This document shows positions 55,153 through 64,000 of a stretch of 64,000 nucleotides of DNA, piece after piece. Within the stretch, counting starts at the first letter, position 1; each line of letters opens with the position of its first letter. Made by a program: the position numbers and the translations under genes. Origin of the DNA: Flavobacterium sp. WV_118_3 (GTDB lineage: Bacteria > Bacteroidota > Bacteroidia > Flavobacteriales > Flavobacteriaceae); contig NZ_CP156060.1 in the NCBI RefSeq assembly GCF_039778605.1, positions 2,542,001 to 2,606,000 of the forward strand. The letters are read 5' to 3'. Under the pieces are notes generated by a model. It was not told the origin of the DNA. It saw nothing but the letters and a program-made list of their open reading frames with translations, and searched no databases.

Positions 55153-56166
55153 ATGAAACAAAAGGTACTACTCTTATTGGGTCTCTATTCTTGCCTTGTT
55201 TTTTCTCAAACCGATGATTACACCAAGTATCATACCCTGATAAATAAAGCCGAGGAACTTTACTTTATGGAACACAAAACGGATAGCACTCTGTTTTACT
55301 ACAATCAGGTTTTTAAAGAATACAACTTTATATATGTTAAAGATTTGGTCAACGCTGCTCAAATCGCTCTTTTCGAAAAAAGACCCTATCGTTTTTATAT
55401 TGAAAAGGGGTTTGAACAGGGATTAAAAATAGCGCATTTAAACTATTATCCGCTCTTTAAAAAAGAATTGCAGAAATTACAAAAAGACACTAAACTCATC
55501 AAAACGTATAATCAAAACAGAAAAAATATATTGCCCGAATTGACTTTTATTATCGAAATACTATTTATTACCTCGCTATTAAAGATCAATTGAACAAACA
55601 GAAACCTAAATACCATAACATTGTATACCAAACCACACAAAAACTTCTCAAGTACATAAAAAAACAAAGGGTTTCCGGGTGATAAACTAATCGGCATCGA
55701 AGACAACTCTATCTTTCGTGAAATTGGAAAATCGTACTTGGATCTATATCAGCAGCGAAAAAAACATAAAGAACTATTCTATATGAACTCAGAAGAAGAA
55801 AGTTTATCCACAGTATGGGCACAAATCATCCTTGTACACAACCCTTGCTCGTATTACCTCCTAAAAAAAACCTTATTAAACGAAATCAAAAAAGGAAATA
55901 TTCACCCAAGAGATGTTGGTCTTATTTATGATAATGCCTACCGCTATAAATCCAAATTCCCTTATTACTGTGACAAAATTAAATTAACTGGAGCCTATCT
56001 TTTAAATCCCGCGGCTTTAGGGCATATAAAAAACATAAACTTAGATACAGTAAATGCAATGAGAAAGAAAATGCTTATTGTTTCAACCATGGTTGATGCC
56101 AAAAAGAAGGACTATGAAATAAAATATGGCTTTAAACTTTTTTCCGGTTTTTGGGACTGTAGATAA
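55153..56166 (+). pseudogene. Broken exported protein of the RiPP locus
   Basis: Signal peptide MKQKVLLLLGLYSCLVFSQT, then YTKYHTLINKAEELYFMEHK. The frame shifts near 55540 (continuing DFYYRNTIYYLAIKDQLNKQ) and again near 55685 (continuing FPGDKLIGIEDNSIFREIGK). It then runs in frame through LDLYQQRKKHKEL to ILVHNPCSYYLLKKTLLNEI and GNIHPRDVGLIYDNAYR to 56166. Joined, it gives about 335 residues with DUF6624-like layout, similar in kind to 51484-52377. Two independent shifts make a sequencing error less likely than true decay. Confidence 0.65.
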
Positions 56167-56402
56167 ATCTTATGAAAACAGCTTTGGTTAAACATGCATA
56201 AAACCCATTAAAACAAAACACTATAAAACATTATTCCTTATAAAGTTCAACTCAAAAGATACTATTTAACTTTTTGAATAAAAAAAATAAATTTAAAGCT
56301 TTCCTTAACAATATTTATATATTTGTGAATATGGAGAATTATCCGCAAAATGAACACAAACATGATCGCATTATGCATCATTAGAATCAACACAAACAAA
56401 TA

Positions 56403-58598
56403 ATGTCGCAATTCCCATTCTATAAACAAGCCGATTCCAAAGACTGTGGTCCTACATGTCTTAAAATAATTGCCAAGCACTATAAAAAGGTTATCAATAT
56501 TCAGAAGCTAAGAGCACTTTCCGAAACAACCCGGGAAGGAAGCAATTTGTTATCATTGAGTGATGCCGCCGAAAGAATCGGTTTCCGTACATTGGGTGTG
56601 CGTATTTCGCTGGAAAAACTACAGGAAGTACCGCTTCCTTGTATTTTGCATTGGAATAACAACCATTATGTGGTGCTCTATAAAGTAAAAAAACACAAAC
56701 TCTATGTTTCCGATCCGGCACATGGACTTTTGGAGTACGATAAAGAGGAATTTCTTAAATTCTGGATCGGCAATAATGTTACTGAAACAACCGAAGAAGG
56801 AATTGCATTGTTAATCGAGCCAACACCGAAGTTTTACCAGAGTGAATTTGAATCCGACTCCAATAATAAAGCTTTTGGTTTCGGATTACTTTCCAAATAT
56901 ATCCTACGTTATAAAACCTTTCTTGTTCAGTTGATCATTGGATTAATGGCCGGAAGTTGCCTACAACTGATCTTCCCCTTTTTAACCCAAAGTGTGGTCG
57001 ATGTAGGAATACAAAATCAGAACATCCATTTTATCTACATGGTTTTGTTTGCGCAGTTGTTTTTGTTTTTCGGAAAAACCGGACTGGAGTTTATCCGAGG
57101 TTGGATTTTACTGCATCTTTCTACTCGCATTAACATCTCCCTGATCTCGGATTTCTTTATCAAACTGATGAATCTGCCCATTTCATTTTTTGACGTACGA
57201 ATGACCGGGGATATTATGCAACGTATTAGTGATCATCACCGGATCGAACGGATATTAACCACATCTTCCCTAAATGTATTGTTTTCTTTTGTAAACATGA
57301 TCATCATGGGAGCGGTTTTGGCTTATTACAATCTGACCATTTTTGCCATTTTCTTTATTGGTAGTTTTTTCTATTTCCTATGGGTAACACTTTTCCTGAA
57401 AAGACGGGAGGATCTCGATTACAAACGCTTCTCGGAAGTCAGCCAGGAACAGAGTAAAGTCATTGAGTTGATCAACGGAATGCAGGAGATTAAACTCCAC
57501 AATGCCGAAAAACAAAAACGATGGGGTTGGGAATACATACAGGCGCGTTTGTTTAAAGTGTCTATGAAAAGTCTGGTATTGGAACAAACCCAGTCGATTG
57601 GGTCCAATTTTATCAACGAGCTTAAAAATATTTTGATCATCTTCCTTTCGGCCAAATTGGTTATCGACGGGGCTATTACGCTGGGGATGATGATGGCGAT
57701 CAGTTCTATCGTAGGAAGCTTGAATGGTCCTATTATACAATTGATCAGTTTTATTCGGGAAGCACAGGATGCGAAGATTTCCCTGGCGCGTTTATCGGAA
57801 ATACACGAAAAAGACGATGAAACTCAGGATGAAGATGAAAAAATTCACGATTTCCCAAAAGACGAGACGCTGCATATCAAAAATCTTTCGTTTCGTTATA
57901 CCGGTTCCGACGTTCCGGTGCTGGAAGATGTTAGCCTGACTATCCCGGCCAAAAAGGTAACCGCCATTGTAGGGGCTAGTGGTAGCGGAAAAACTACACT
58001 AATGAAAATTTTATTAAAGTTCTACGATCCGAATTCCGGGGAGATCTTTTTAGGCAGGACCAATCTTAAAAATATGTCTCAAAAAACCTGGCGTTCGCAT
58101 ATTGGATCTGTGATGCAGGAAGGTTATATTTTCAACGATACGATTGCGAATAATATTGCACTCGGAGTCGATAAAGTGGATAAAGCGCGTTTGGCCTATG
58201 CCGCCGATGTGGCCAATATACAGGAATTTATAGAAGAACTTCCATTGGGTTATAACACTAAAATCGGGATGGAAGGTACCGGAATGAGTACCGGACAAAA
58301 ACAACGTTTACTAATTGCCCGTGCCGTTTATAAAAATCCGGAGATGTTGTTTTTTGACGAGGCAACTTCCGCTCTGGATGCTAACAACGAACGGGAAATT
58401 ATGCAAAAACTGGATCTCTTTTTTCGGGATAAAACCGTAGTGGTAATCGCTCACCGGCTGAGTACTGTTATGAATGCCGATCAGATTGTGGTATTGGACA
58501 GAGGACGGATTATTGAAGTCGGAAGTCACGACGAGCTTGTTGATAGTCGCGGAAATTACTACCGCTTGGTTAAAAACCAGTTACAACTGGGCAATTAA
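56403..58598 (+). CDS. Peptidase-containing ABC exporter (C39 type)
   Basis: 731 residues. The N-terminal C39 peptidase has QADSKDCGPTCL (catalytic Cys15), HWNNNHYVVL (His88) and SDPAHG (Asp104). About six transmembrane segments follow (residues about 165-430), then an ATPase domain with Walker A GASGSGKTT, signature MSTGQKQRLLIARA, and Walker B MLFFDEATSALD. It should cut precursor leaders after GG and export the core. A TATATTTG box at 56318-56325 is a possible -7 element. It pairs with the HlyD protein 16 bp downstream. Confidence 0.96.
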   Translation: MSQFPFYKQADSKDCGPTCLKIIAKHYKKVINIQKLRALSETTREGSNLLSLSDAAERIGFRTLGVRISLEKLQEVPLPCILHWNNNHYVVLYKVKKHKLYVSDPAHGLLEYDKEEFLKFWIGNNVTETTEEGIALLIEPTPKFYQSEFESDSNNKAFGFGLLSKYILRYKTFLVQLIIGLMAGSCLQLIFPFLTQSVVDVGIQNQNIHFIYMVLFAQLFLFFGKTGLEFIRGWILLHLSTRINISLISDFFIKLMNLPISFFDVRMTGDIMQRISDHHRIERILTTSSLNVLFSFVNMIIMGAVLAYYNLTIFAIFFIGSFFYFLWVTLFLKRREDLDYKRFSEVSQEQSKVIELINGMQEIKLHNAEKQKRWGWEYIQARLFKVSMKSLVLEQTQSIGSNFINELKNILIIFLSAKLVIDGAITLGMMMAISSIVGSLNGPIIQLISFIREAQDAKISLARLSEIHEKDDETQDEDEKIHDFPKDETLHIKNLSFRYTGSDVPVLEDVSLTIPAKKVTAIVGASGSGKTTLMKILLKFYDPNSGEIFLGRTNLKNMSQKTWRSHIGSVMQEGYIFNDTIANNIALGVDKVDKARLAYAADVANIQEFIEELPLGYNTKIGMEGTGMSTGQKQRLLIARAVYKNPEMLFFDEATSALDANNEREIMQKLDLFFRDKTVVVIAHRLSTVMNADQIVVLDRGRIIEVGSHDELVDSRGNYYRLVKNQLQLGN

Positions 58599-58614
58599 AA
58601 TAAAAATCGATCAA

Positions 58615-59907
58615 ATGCCGCAACATAGAAATACAGATATAAAGTTAAGAAGCGAAGAAGTTCAGGAAATACTATCGCAGGTACCACATTGGATGATCCG
58701 ATGGGGCAATATTGTTATTTTCATTATCCTATCATTAATGTTAATCCTGTCCTGGTTTGTCCGTTATCCGGATATCGTGACTGCCGAAATTTCCATAACA
58801 ACGCAAACACCTCCCGAAAAACTGATCGCCCGAACCTCGGGTCGAATCGAAAAAATATTGGTTCCGGATCGTAGCAAAGTTAAAAAAGACACTCCTTTGG
58901 CCGTTATTGAAAATACGGCCAGTTATCCGGATGTTTTTCTTTTAAAAAGCATTACCGATACGTTAAAAATCAATCCGGAGTTTAAATTTCCTTTTGAAAA
59001 ATTAACCACCTTACAACTAGGTGATATTTCCAGCGTTTTTGCTCTTTTCGAAAAAGACTATGCCAATTACGAACTGAATAAAGATTTACAACCCTATCGT
59101 GTGGAAAACAGTGCGCAACGGTATGAAGCCATTCAGCTAAAAGAACGCTTAGGGCTTTTGGAACAACAGGCATCGATTGCACAAACCGAGTTACAGCTTA
59201 AGAAAAAAGAACTGGAGCGGTATAAAAAACTATTCGACAATGGTGTAATCGCATTACAGGAGTGGGAAACCAAAAATATCGATTACCTACAGAACGAAAA
59301 AAACATAAAAAGCCTGAATTCTCAGATCTCACAATTGCATTCATCATTAAACGAACTCAATCGCAGTAGCAAAACAACGAAGATCAACGAGACTAAAGAT
59401 CAGATCATTTTTTTCCGGAATATGGCACAATCCTATAATCAGTTACGAAAGGCTATTGCCGACTGGGATCTGGCGTATGTACTTCGGGCGTCCATTCCGG
59501 GCGAAGTGTCCTATCTGCAAATCTGGAAGGAAAACCAAACGATCAATGTGGGCGAAAATGTATTTACCGTTATTCCGGAATCCTCTACTCAATATATCGG
59601 TAAAGTCAAAGCGAGAACAGTCAATGCCGGAAAACTAAAACCCAATCAGGATGTCAATATTCGTTTACTAAATTATCCCGATCGCGAATTCGGTGTTGTG
59701 AAAGGAAAAGTAAAATCCATTTCGTTAACACCCGACAAAGATGGCCTTTTATTAATTGATGTTTCCCTTCCTAAAGGTTTAAATACATCCTACCATAAAA
59801 AAATTACCTTCCAACAGGAAATGGGTGGAACTGCTGATATTATCACCGAAGATCTTCGCCTACTGGAACGCCTGTTATATCAGTTCCGGGATCTTTTCAG
59901 AAGATAG
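58615..59907 (+). CDS. HlyD family periplasmic adaptor
   Basis: 430 residues from the ATG giving MPQHRNTDIKLRSEE; a longer open frame overlaps the exporter gene and is not used. One transmembrane helix (IVIFIILSLMLILSWFV, about 33-49), a biotinyl-lipoyl-like hinge (PPEKLIARTSGRIEKILVPD), a long coiled coil (about 195-285), the second half of the hinge (LRASIPGEVSYLQIW) and a beta-barrel part. It links the inner-membrane exporter to an outer-membrane channel that is not in this window. Confidence 0.93.
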   Translation: MPQHRNTDIKLRSEEVQEILSQVPHWMIRWGNIVIFIILSLMLILSWFVRYPDIVTAEISITTQTPPEKLIARTSGRIEKILVPDRSKVKKDTPLAVIENTASYPDVFLLKSITDTLKINPEFKFPFEKLTTLQLGDISSVFALFEKDYANYELNKDLQPYRVENSAQRYEAIQLKERLGLLEQQASIAQTELQLKKKELERYKKLFDNGVIALQEWETKNIDYLQNEKNIKSLNSQISQLHSSLNELNRSSKTTKINETKDQIIFFRNMAQSYNQLRKAIADWDLAYVLRASIPGEVSYLQIWKENQTINVGENVFTVIPESSTQYIGKVKARTVNAGKLKPNQDVNIRLLNYPDREFGVVKGKVKSISLTPDKDGLLLIDVSLPKGLNTSYHKKITFQQEMGGTADIITEDLRLLERLLYQFRDLFRR

Positions 59908-59972
59908 CCGGAATAGTCATTTCAGGCCTTTTTCAGCACAATTGAAAATCTGTGTTAAACAAATCTGTCATC

Positions 59973-60004
59973 TTGTCAGAAAATAAAATTTAATACTATC
60001 TTTG
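59973..60004 (+). promoter_or_regulatory. Bacteroidetes-type promoter for miaB
   Basis: TTG (59973-59975), 21 bp, TATCTTTG (59997-60004), a full match to TTG-N17-23-TAnnTTTG, 33 bp before the miaB ATG. Confidence 0.8.
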
Positions 60005-60037
60005 CAGATTATGAAGATTTTCACTCTATAGTGCTAT

Positions 60038-61483
60038 ATGGAAAAGATTATTGAAGAAAATAAACAGGGAACCAGTCTTGTTCTCGAAAATAAAGAAGGA
60101 AATTCTAAAAAGCTTTTTATCGAAAGCTATGGCTGTGCCATGAATTTTTCCGACAGTGAAATCGTTGCCTCTATTTTGGCCAACGAAGGGTATAATACAA
60201 CCCAAAAACTGGAAGAGGCCGATTTGGTTCTGGTTAATACCTGCTCTATTCGGGACAAAGCAGAACAAACCGTGCGTAAACGTCTTGAAAAATACAATGC
60301 CGTAAAAAAAATAAACCCGGGTATGAAAGTCGGCGTTTTAGGTTGTATGGCCGAACGTCTGAAAAGTCAGTTCCTCGAACAGGAAAAAATCGTGGACATG
60401 GTGGTTGGTCCGGATGCCTATAAAGATATTCCAAACCTTTTAAAAGAGGTAGACGAAGGTCGTGATGCTATCAATGTTATTTTGTCTAAGGATGAAACCT
60501 ATGGAGACATCTCTCCTGTCCGCTTACTCAGTAACGGAATTACCGCTTTTGTATCCATCACTAGAGGATGCGACAATATGTGTACGTTTTGCGTAGTTCC
60601 ATTTACCCGTGGTCGCGAACGTAGCCGTGAACCCCAAAGTATCCTCGAAGAAATAAACGATCTGGCCAGCAGAGGCTTCAAAGAAGTAACGCTTTTAGGT
60701 CAGAATGTGGATAGTTATTTATGGTATGGTGGCGGATTGAAAAAAGATTTTGAAAAAGCAACCGAAATGCAAAAAGCTACTGCAGTCGATTTTGCTCAGT
60801 TATTGGACATGTGTGCCATCGCACATCCCAAAATGCGTTTCCGTTTTTCGACTTCCAATCCACAGGATATGCACGAAGAAGTATTACACATCATTGCTAA
60901 ACATCCAAATATCTGTAATTATATCCACCTACCGGTACAATCCGGAAGTACTCGAATTTTAAGGGAAATGAACCGTCAGCATACCCGTGAAGAGTATATG
61001 ACATTGGTCGATAAAATCAAAACAATTATACCGGGTTGTTCTATTTCTCAGGACATGATCACTGGTTTCCCAACGGAAACGGAAGAGGATCACCAGGATA
61101 CCTTAAGCCTGATGGAATATGTAGAATATGACTTTGGTTATATGTTCGCCTATTCCGAAAGACCAGGAACACTGGCAGCCCGTAAAATGGAAGATGACGT
61201 TCCGGAAGAAGTTAAAAAACGTCGCTTACAGGAAATTGTTGATTTACAACAAAAACTAAGTCATAAACGAACCTCGCGTTTCCTAAACGAAACGGTAGAA
61301 GTATTGATCGAAAAAACATCCAAAAGATCGGACGCCCATTGGTCCGGAAGAAATTCTGAGAATGTGGTCGTTGTTTTCCCGAAAGAAAACTACAAAGTAG
61401 GTGATTTTGTTATGGTAAAAATCAACGATTGTACTACCGCTACACTAATAGGAGAAGCAACCGGTTATTCCGACATGAATTAA
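60038..61483 (+). CDS. miaB: tRNA-2-methylthio-N6-dimethylallyladenosine synthase
   Basis: 481 residues. The N-terminal Fe-S domain has GCAMNFSDSE, NTCSIRDKAE and GCMAERLK; the radical-SAM cluster motif is CDNMCTFCVVPFTRGRERSR (CxxxCxxC); a C-terminal TRAM domain (about 415-480) follows. It adds methylthio groups to ms2i6A37 in tRNAs. It is the first gene of a run miaB, AAA+ regulator, lptE, conserved protein, an order I recall from other Flavobacteria. Confidence 0.97.
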   Translation: MEKIIEENKQGTSLVLENKEGNSKKLFIESYGCAMNFSDSEIVASILANEGYNTTQKLEEADLVLVNTCSIRDKAEQTVRKRLEKYNAVKKINPGMKVGVLGCMAERLKSQFLEQEKIVDMVVGPDAYKDIPNLLKEVDEGRDAINVILSKDETYGDISPVRLLSNGITAFVSITRGCDNMCTFCVVPFTRGRERSREPQSILEEINDLASRGFKEVTLLGQNVDSYLWYGGGLKKDFEKATEMQKATAVDFAQLLDMCAIAHPKMRFRFSTSNPQDMHEEVLHIIAKHPNICNYIHLPVQSGSTRILREMNRQHTREEYMTLVDKIKTIIPGCSISQDMITGFPTETEEDHQDTLSLMEYVEYDFGYMFAYSERPGTLAARKMEDDVPEEVKKRRLQEIVDLQQKLSHKRTSRFLNETVEVLIEKTSKRSDAHWSGRNSENVVVVFPKENYKVGDFVMVKINDCTTATLIGEATGYSDMN

Positions 61484-61528
61484 TTGTAAACCGGTCCATT
61501 CATCAATATAACCCAAACAACCTCTGTC

Positions 61529-62794
61529 ATGGAAAACATCCAAGCCATAAAACAGCGTTTTGAGATTATCGGGAATGACCCGAAACTCAATCGCGCCATC
61601 GAAAAAGCCATACAGGTAGCTCCAACCGATATTTCGGTATTGGTAACCGGTGAAAGCGGTGTAGGTAAAGAAAGTATTCCGAAAATCATCCATTCCCTTT
61701 CCCACCGGAAACACGGAAAATATATCGCCGTAAACTGCGGTGCTATTCCCGAAGGAACGATCGACAGCGAATTATTTGGACACGAAAAAGGGGCGTTTAC
61801 CGGGGCAACCGCTACCCGTGAAGGCTATTTTGAAGTGGCCGACGGTGGTACGATTTTCCTTGACGAAGTAGGCGAATTACCACTAACCACTCAGGTGCGT
61901 TTGCTACGGGTACTGGAAAACGGAGAATTTATCAAAGTAGGTTCCTCACAGGTACAAAAAACCAATGTGCGAATTGTTGCGGCTACCAATGTTAACATGA
62001 TTAGCGCTATCGATAAAGGAAAATTCCGGGAGGATCTTTATTATCGTTTGAGTACCGTAGAAATTAATCTTCCGCCCTTACGCGAACGAAAAGAAGACAT
62101 CCATCTGCTTTTTCGAAAATTTGCATCCGATTTTGCCCATAAATACAAAATGCCGCCTTTAAAATTAGACGAAGGGGCTGTCCAATGGCTCACCAAATAC
62201 CGCTGGAGCGGAAATATCCGTCAATTGCGAAATGTAGCCGAACAAATTTCTGTACTGGAGACTAGCCGTGATATTTCACTCGCTACCTTACAATCGTATT
62301 TACCGATGGAAGGTAGTAATCTGCCTTCAGTGATCAGCGAGAAAAAAGCCGACAGTGATTTCAGTTCCGAACGGGAAATCCTGTACAAAATTCTTTTCGA
62401 CATGAAAAGCGATCTGAACGATCTGAAAAAACTGACGTTGGAATTAATGCAAAACGGAAATACCAACAAGGTACAGGAAAGTAATAAAACCCTGATTCAA
62501 CGTATTTACGGCTCCACAGAAGAAAACGAGATTCCGTTTGAAAAACAAACCAGTCTGGAAGTCATTCCAATGCCATCGGAAACCATACAGGAAGAATTTG
62601 ACGATGATGATGATGAAAATTATCTTATCGCTGAGGCTATTGAGGAAGAAGATTCCCTTCGACTGGATCAGAAAGAAATCGAACTGATCAAAAAAGCACT
62701 GGAACGTAACAAAGGAAAACGAAAAGCCGCCGCAGACGAACTGGGAATTTCCGAACGAACTTTATACCGAAAAATCAAGCAATTCGATTTGTAA
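61529..62794 (+). CDS. Sigma-54-type AAA+ transcriptional activator without receiver domain
   Basis: 421 residues. An N-terminal AAA+ domain starts at about residue 10 with Walker A GESGVGKES, the sigma-54 contact loop EKGAFTGATATREGYFE and Walker B GGTIFLDEVGELP. The linker is acidic (EEFDDDDDENY). A Fis-type helix-turn-helix lies at the C-terminus (RKAAADELGISERTLYRKI). No receiver or other sensing domain precedes the ATPase, so its control is not visible. It lies 45 bp after miaB and 4 bp before lptE. Confidence 0.95.
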   Translation: MENIQAIKQRFEIIGNDPKLNRAIEKAIQVAPTDISVLVTGESGVGKESIPKIIHSLSHRKHGKYIAVNCGAIPEGTIDSELFGHEKGAFTGATATREGYFEVADGGTIFLDEVGELPLTTQVRLLRVLENGEFIKVGSSQVQKTNVRIVAATNVNMISAIDKGKFREDLYYRLSTVEINLPPLRERKEDIHLLFRKFASDFAHKYKMPPLKLDEGAVQWLTKYRWSGNIRQLRNVAEQISVLETSRDISLATLQSYLPMEGSNLPSVISEKKADSDFSSEREILYKILFDMKSDLNDLKKLTLELMQNGNTNKVQESNKTLIQRIYGSTEENEIPFEKQTSLEVIPMPSETIQEEFDDDDDENYLIAEAIEEEDSLRLDQKEIELIKKALERNKGKRKAAADELGISERTLYRKIKQFDL

Positions 62795-62798
62795 TACC

Positions 62799-63302
62799 AT
62801 GAAAGCTATTAAATACATCCTAATTATACCGATCCTGTTAGTATTAACCGGCTGTTCCGTTTATAATTTTACCGGAACCGGAAAAATAGACGCCAAAACA
62901 TTTCAGGTGAATTATTTTCAAAATAATGCTCCTTTGGTTGAACCGGGTATCGAACGAACTTTTACACTCGAACTGCAAAAGATTATTCAGAATCAAACTA
63001 ACCTGAGTCTTACCAATACCGGTGGTGACCTGATCTATGAAGGTGAAATAACCGATTACCGTATTACACCTATGGGGTCGAACGCCAATCAGGGCGCCGA
63101 TCAGAACAGACTGTCGATCACAATTAACGTACGCTTTACCAATAAAAATAAATCGGACGATGATTTCGAAAGAAAATTCTCTTTCTATTATGATTTCCCG
63201 GCTAATGATCAATTAGTAGGCTCCCGTTTATCGGAAGCCCTGAATGTTGTTTTCGAAAGGATTACTCAGGATGTATTCAACCAGTCACTAGCAAAGTGGT
63301 AA
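62799..63302 (+). CDS. lptE: LptE family lipoprotein
   Basis: 167 residues with a lipobox (LVLTGC, Cys19). The mature part begins SVYNFTGTGKIDAKTFQVNY and fits the Bacteroidetes LptE layout, with VEPGIERTFTLELQKIIQNQ, GDLIYEGEITDYRITPM and a C-terminal helix (LNVVFERITQDVFNQSL). LptE plugs the LptD barrel that inserts lipopolysaccharide in the outer membrane. It starts 4 bp after the AAA+ regulator. Confidence 0.88.
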   Translation: MKAIKYILIIPILLVLTGCSVYNFTGTGKIDAKTFQVNYFQNNAPLVEPGIERTFTLELQKIIQNQTNLSLTNTGGDLIYEGEITDYRITPMGSNANQGADQNRLSITINVRFTNKNKSDDDFERKFSFYYDFPANDQLVGSRLSEALNVVFERITQDVFNQSLAKW

Positions 63303-63320
63303 CACTCTAAATCTGTCATT

Positions 63321-64000
63321 TTGAACGTAAACGATTTATCATATTTACTCAATAACCCCCAAAACATCCGGTCCCGGCAAACTGTCGAACTGGAGGCGGT
63401 TTTGCATCAGTTCCCCTATTTCCAGGCGGCTCGTGCCATACATCTTAAAGGGCTTTACGACGAAAATAGTTATCGTTATAATCAGGAGTTAAAAAAGACA
63501 GCCGCCTATACTACCGACCGTAGTATTCTGTTTGAATTTATTACTTCGAAAAATTTCACTGCAATTCAACAGGCCTTTTTTGAAGAAAAAGAAGCTGCAA
63601 TCCACGATATTATTGTCAACCAGTATAAAGTTATTATACCGGAAGAAGACAAAATAACCATCCCCGAGGTCGATCCTCTGGAACAATCCATACGCTCATC
63701 TATTAAGGAAGCCGAAGTGGAAATTGAAATACCGGAAGCAGAACCTTCCGTTACCGAACAACCCAAAGTCGAAACAGCATTGGAGCAATCCATTCGTTCG
63801 TCTATACGCGTAGCCGAACCCGAACCTGTGGCAGAAGTCGTATTGCCGGAACCGGAACCAATCATTGAAGAAGCTGCAACAATCGAAGCAGCTACGGAAA
63901 AACTCGAAATCGGCAAGCCGTTGGAGTTCTCAAAAGAAGAAAAACATTCGTTCCAGGAATGGCTACAACTGGCCAAATTCAGCCCTATTGACCGTGAAAA
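63321..64000 (+). CDS. Conserved hypothetical protein, N-terminal part (partial)
   Basis: No ATG exists between the lptE stop (same frame) and this coding stretch, so the start is the TTG at 63321, giving NVNDLSYLLNNPQNIRSRQT. The frame stays open to the end of the window (226 codons). The first 90 residues look globular (LEAVLHQFPYFQAARAIHLK, then TDRSILFEFI). A Pro/Glu-rich linker follows, with two near-repeats of LEQSIRSSI (about residues 117 and 154). In Flavobacteria I recall a protein of this kind following lptE, with secG and groESL further on; that would be beyond this window. Confidence 0.75.
   Translation, partial: MNVNDLSYLLNNPQNIRSRQTVELEAVLHQFPYFQAARAIHLKGLYDENSYRYNQELKKTAAYTTDRSILFEFITSKNFTAIQQAFFEEKEAAIHDIIVNQYKVIIPEEDKITIPEVDPLEQSIRSSIKEAEVEIEIPEAEPSVTEQPKVETALEQSIRSSIRVAEPEPVAEVVLPEPEPIIEEAATIEAATEKLEIGKPLEFSKEEKHSFQEWLQLAKFSPIDRE

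Overview
The window looks like a chromosomal segment of a Flavobacteriaceae bacterium, most likely Flavobacterium or a close relative. The evidence is a complete gldK-gldL-gldM-gldN set (type IX secretion/gliding motor), proteins with T9SS C-terminal sorting domains, many Bacteroidetes lipoproteins, and promoters of the Bacteroidetes type (TTG, 19-22 bp, TAnnTTTG) in front of several genes. Coding strands switch often, and convergent gene pairs are usually separated by a strong hairpin terminator.

Layout. 1-15.2 kb is mostly core: the 3' end of a T9SS-exported protein, urocanate hydratase, a truncated haemoglobin, an aromatic amino acid hydroxylase, a rhodanese, a GSCFA protein, alaS, an M23 peptidase with a MerR regulator, and a LemA/TPM gene set. 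15.2-19.8 kb is accessory. It holds a lipoprotein whose C-terminal half resembles an aerolysin/ETX-MTX2 pore-former, a duplicated unit with one decayed copy, copies of a 33-bp palindromic repeat, and small secreted proteins. 19.8-25.4 kb holds an outer-membrane beta-barrel receptor, der, era and two tandem initiator tRNAs with a clear promoter and terminator. 25.4-36.9 kb is mixed: a WG-repeat gene split at an A9 run, a GNAT acetyltransferase, an exported sphingomyelinase fused to an actinoporin-like domain, a TPR histidine kinase with its LuxR-type regulator, a decayed DUF1801 gene, a six-copy 175-bp tandem repeat, and a FemAB/GNAT-like protein. 36.9-48.9 kb is core: an ABC-F protein, DUF983, an FAD oxidoreductase, gldN/M/L/K, a catalytically degenerate arginase-family protein, and topA.

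49.3-59.9 kb is a ribosomal-peptide (RiPP) locus of the grasp-with-spasm type. It contains a VKOR-thioredoxin protein, a GG-leader precursor, an exported helper, the ATP-grasp maturase, a 55-codon gene wedged between the two maturases with overlaps at both ends, the SPASM maturase, a second frameshifted precursor, a broken exported gene, a C39-peptidase ABC exporter and an HlyD adaptor. A 146-bp intergenic block is repeated upstream of both precursors. From 60 kb to the end the window returns to core genes: miaB, a sigma-54-type AAA+ regulator, lptE and the start of a conserved protein that runs off the window.

The two most unusual items are the sphingomyelinase-actinoporin fusion, where both halves would act on the same lipid, and the grasp-with-spasm locus with its extra small gene and partly decayed second half.
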